This document shows positions 60,457-64,000 of a DNA stretch of 64,000 bases, piece after piece (the first letter of the stretch is position 1; each line of letters opens with the position of its first letter). The notes beneath the pieces were generated by a model. It worked only from the letters and a program-made list of their open reading frames with translations, was not told where the DNA came from and ran no database searches. Position numbers and translations under genes: made by a program. The DNA lies in assembly GCA_963682055.1 (NCBI GenBank), contig OY821750.1, positions 30,574,402 through 30,638,401 on the forward strand. Direction: 5' to 3'. The DNA is from Primula veris (Eukaryota; Streptophyta; Magnoliopsida; Ericales; Primulaceae).

Positions 60457-63313
60457 CCAACTATAAGTATTTGCATATAGTTTTTGCATTGGAGTGACCA
60501 CATACCCTTTGTTGCATACAAATATATGTTAGGAGAAAGGATAGTTTTGGCTACATATACTAACCCCATGTAATAGTAGCATTTGATCTCATCTTAGAGG
60601 TAGGAATGTGTATTTTCTCCTTTTATGTGGTAGCTAATTGTATGTCTTATATAATCAATGTTATATTTTGAACAATTATCTAACCAATTTCCTAATATGG
60701 TAATTAAGTTCAAGAAGGTCGACAAATGCTTGGTTTTGGGTATGTGCTTTTCCAGGTTTTGATATTACCCTCTATTTCTCACGTAGTCTCAAGTTCCTAG
60801 AGAAACAAAAAGACACTTCCAAGAATGGAGTTAATCTATGAATATAAAATGGTAATTTCCACGAACATTTCATCCGAGTAAACAAAGAATCCCATGTTAA
60901 TAAGAAGAAAAAAAACATATATATTTTCCCAATTCCACACATATATATGTAAGAATTGTATAAGATCATGTTAGGTCCTATATATACATGACCTAAGAAC
61001 CTTATTTTTTTATCATATTGGCATATCCTTAATATTTACACTTATAATTATGTTAATATCGATGTGCTTTTAACAGTTAAATGTTCGGTGTTCCATAGAT
61101 AGATTTACAACTAATTAAGTTACATTTTCAGTCATAACCGACTTATAAGTGAGATCTGGACAGCATGGCTAAAGATTCTGTTTACAAGATTTATGGAGAT
61201 TCTTGAAGAATTATGCACGAGAAGATGGTTTAGAAAGTTAAGGAAGATAATTATAAAGTGATCAGAAAATATTTGATACGTATGAAAATAAGGATTCAAA
61301 TCAAATCAAAATAAAAGATTGAAAAGCTTTCAAGATAAGTAAATATTTGAAGACAAAAGGAGGTTTGATTGATTTGATTTTATAATAATTACAAAAACGC
61401 GTGAATATATACGAGTGTTTGTTTCTTAAGGAGACATATATACTTAAGAGTGATTACGAACACGTATATACACGAGTGAAAAGAAGTGAAAACGATTCTG
61501 ATGAGATGTTAGTTGTTAGTCGAGAGCACTCATGAGCAGCAGTAAAGAAACTAGATAAAGACAGTCAGAGTCTGCACCCTCCATTTAAAAAAAAAATGAT
61601 GAAAAAATAGATTTTTTATATGTATTTCGATCAAAACATTTAAATTTTAGTGTTTCAGCCCAGTGAGCCCACTCAAACCGTAAAATACATTTATATAAGG
61701 TATAATTATTATTTTTTATAGAAACCAGCTCCTCCATTTCACAGGTTCCGTCAGTGCTCATGAGATAGTCAAATACCGTGAGAGAGCTACTGTGTTATGA
61801 GTGTCAAGTTTTATCATTGTAAACTTGAATAACATTAATACAAAACTAGTTGAGTGCTACCGAGATTAAACGTTATGATTAGGTCGAACTCTGTTGTCAA
61901 ACATTTCTTCTTCAACTATCTTTACTATTATACTAGATTACTAGTTATTCTATAAACTAGTTGAGTTACAACTTTGAGCTATAATTAATTGAGGTGTAAC
62001 CGAAAAGACTCGCAATACTGTTAAATTTAGGCAAGGGTAATTTTATAAAATCACACAATGATTCAATTTCATTTTGTATAACATACTCCAACTGTCGCAA
62101 ACGTTGTCTAATTTCATTATTATATATATATATCTCACATATATTCAATAAAAAAATACCATTGTTTCATGACACAGAGTAATATTCTAAGGCTAGAGTT
62201 GAGCAACATAGATAGTAGTTATAGAGATATAAGTTATATATGAGGGTAATTGTTTGGCTATGTTGAAGTTTGTCATTAATTTATCCTACATGGTTCGGGG
62301 TTCGTTTGGTTGTAGATTAAAAAAAATATGTTGTTTGAACATCAAATAAACATGTTCATTCGTCCTGAACCAACAATATTTTTTCGAGTGGATGAATGAA
62401 GTTGCGATTCGATAAACCCTGAGTAATGTGATCACAACCCTGTTACCAAAACCAAACAAGGGTCACAATTTTTGCATTTCGAATAGTTCACCAAATTTTT
62501 AAAATAGCACATACAGATTATAGGGTTTGATGCGTCAACTGGTACTCAATATCTGTACTCATTGTTTATTTATATGATGATTCTTAAGAATGTGTACCTA
62601 CACGTTAAAGTAAGAAATTTACAGTCCCCAAGGTACAAGAAATGTTCTTTTAAAGCAAAGCTATAACTGTAACACAGCATGCATGTGCACTTTTTTTATG
62701 TCTATAATTAATGCATGGATTATATTTTTTTTGATAAATTACTGAACTCGCCTTTATGGGGTTTAGGGCTTGCATTTTGTAATGTAGTTGAAACAATAGT
62801 TAGAAAACCCAACTATTCTCTTTGTTTTACTTTTTGGGATCTTCTCATGCTAGGGTGTTGCCATTTAGGCTCTAATGGTCCCCAAAAGCATGGTTATCTC
62901 TCTGATTTTGGCACTTTTATCTTTGTTAAAGGAATCAAAGCATGCCATAAATTAATCTTACGTTCATAGTTACCTTTTCGCAAGAAAAAAATATTTATGT
63001 TACCATTCGAAATTAACTTTTTTTATACACAGAAGTCTTTCTAGCTATTACTATAAGGTTTCATGTCCTCAAATGACCTTTCCCTTGTTTGTTTGATAAC
63101 ATATGAAGTTGGGTTTGAAAAGCCCGGATGATTAATAAGTTATTAATGAGTTTGTAGAACTTTCCATACTTGCGGGTTTGAAGAACCCGGATGTATGAAA
63201 CTTTTACTTTTATCTTCGATAACGTATGTTGTTATTACAAATTAATGAGTGGGTCTTACTTAAATATTCGAAGTTAGGTTGATGCTAGTTACAAATATAT
63301 ACCAGTACTAATA
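60457..63313. other. 3' flank of the P450 gene and intergenic DNA, no gene seen
   Basis: The open frame at 62715-62969 has no recognisable similarity. A pair of motifs, GTTTGAAAAGCCCGGATG (about 63113) and GTTTGAAGAACCCGGATG (about 63176), is repeated. The rest is featureless and AT-rich. Confidence 0.5.
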
Positions 63314-63388
63314 TGCTACAAGAAAAAGTTCATTTAACAACAGTTTTTAAAAAATTAATTGTTGATAAATGAATTTTTTCTTGCAGTG
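63314..63388. mobile_element. Very short CACTA-like MITE
   Basis: A 75-bp element with ends TGCTACAAGAAAAAGTTCAT and, inverted, CACTGCAAGAAAAAATTCAT, flanked by ATA on both sides (63311-63313, 63389-63391). It is almost all terminal repeat. Confidence 0.75.
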
Positions 63389-64000
63389 ATACATCTACAT
63401 ACATTAATGATTCAGTTTAAGTTTGTAATTTATTGAGACGATGTGGTTTTACTTTTGATTTCTTCTTTTAGCATGGACCATTTGTGATCTTGACATGGTA
63501 TGAGAGCATTAATCGCTCATGTCGTTGAACAGGCAGCTGACCTTGAGTATAGGGCACTTAAGCCGACCAAAAAAACATCATCTTCTAAGAACTGAAACTG
63601 AAATAAAAAGTAGATATTAGTTTGTTAATAAATAAGTACAAATATTAACAATAGTAGTAATGTAGCCTTGTTGTCCTCCCCTGTTGTATAATATCTTCAA
63701 TAGGGAAAATAAGAGGAAAAAATGAAGCAAATCAGATGACGAGATTACAGTATTTACATCTCACTAACCAAATTTTACTTTCTCTATAATATTGAGTATT
63801 TTAACTTCAAAATTCAACTACATTAAGCTCATAATTAGTGAACTCTTTACAAATATAGAATAAATAGAACTTGTCATCGACTAAAAATCAATGGACCACA
63901 CTTTAATCATGTGTATGTTATTCTTTCAAATATAAATTTTACATTAAAATTTAATGTTAAAATAGTTAATTATTGATAGACAACATGTTTTAGAGAGACT
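63389..64000. other. Intergenic, no gene seen
   Basis: AT-rich sequence without a supported open frame or clear repeat. Confidence 0.5.

Noticed and set aside
62297..62465. Possible Tourist MITE with GTTCGTTTGGTTG and CAAAACCAAACAAGG ends
   Set aside because: The ends pair imperfectly and no target duplication was found, so it is not called.
62715..62969. 84-aa plus-strand ORF downstream of the P450
   Set aside because: No recognisable domain, no splice partners and no promoter evidence. Its length is compatible with chance.

Overview
The window is nuclear DNA from a flowering plant, most likely a eudicot. The genes are split by many introns, the intergenic DNA is very AT-rich, and there are plant-type MITEs (Stowaway, CACTA-like and Harbinger-like) and a solo LTR. 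All four gene families have well-known plant members. I cannot name the species from the sequence. I see no rRNA, tRNA, CRISPR array or bacterial-type operon.

Layout. (1) 1-17,630 (+): a tandem array of a small membrane-anchored RING-CH (RINGv/MARCH-type) E3 ligase gene. Copy A enters from the left edge with its last two exons (46-968). Copies B (3194-7927) and C (10153-15874) are complete six-exon genes. The repeat-unit junctions fall at about 2825/2826 and 9782/9783, and the array ends at about 17,630. A and B are almost identical in their shared part. C is older, with several indels and an in-frame loss of six codons in a conserved Cys-rich loop. (2) 17,687-24,679 (-): an AKT1-type Shaker K+ channel gene of 11 exons, convergent with copy C. 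(3) 24,850-32,180: intergenic DNA with a fold-back MITE, a CACTA-like MITE, a solo LTR with a perfect 5-bp target duplication, and a 173-bp tandem repeat array. (4) 32,235-36,390 (+): a complete Ran GTPase gene of 8 exons, the first coding exon being only the ATG. (5) 36,391-56,080: about 20 kb without a recognisable gene but with several MITEs, one nested in another, and a diverged repeat family. (6) 56,163-60,456 (+): a five-exon CYP734A-type cytochrome P450 (brassinosteroid-inactivating clade). (7) 60,457-64,000: no recognisable gene, one tiny CACTA-like MITE.

The genes have unrelated jobs (ubiquitin ligation, K+ uptake, nuclear transport, hormone catabolism), so this is an ordinary plant chromosome segment and not a functional cluster. 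No new multi-gene system is evident. The points of interest are structural. Each RINGv copy carries two short upstream ORFs that are tandem copies of its own N-terminus. Intron 1 of the P450 carries two extra copies of its own 5' splice-site region. Two introns use GC-AG ends. The solo LTR carries a phased array of a near-palindromic GATCGGTCG motif. A 173-bp array with an apparent 346-bp higher-order pattern lies just upstream of Ran. Exon coordinates were worked out by hand from reading frame, splice consensus and remembered family conservation. There is no transcript evidence.
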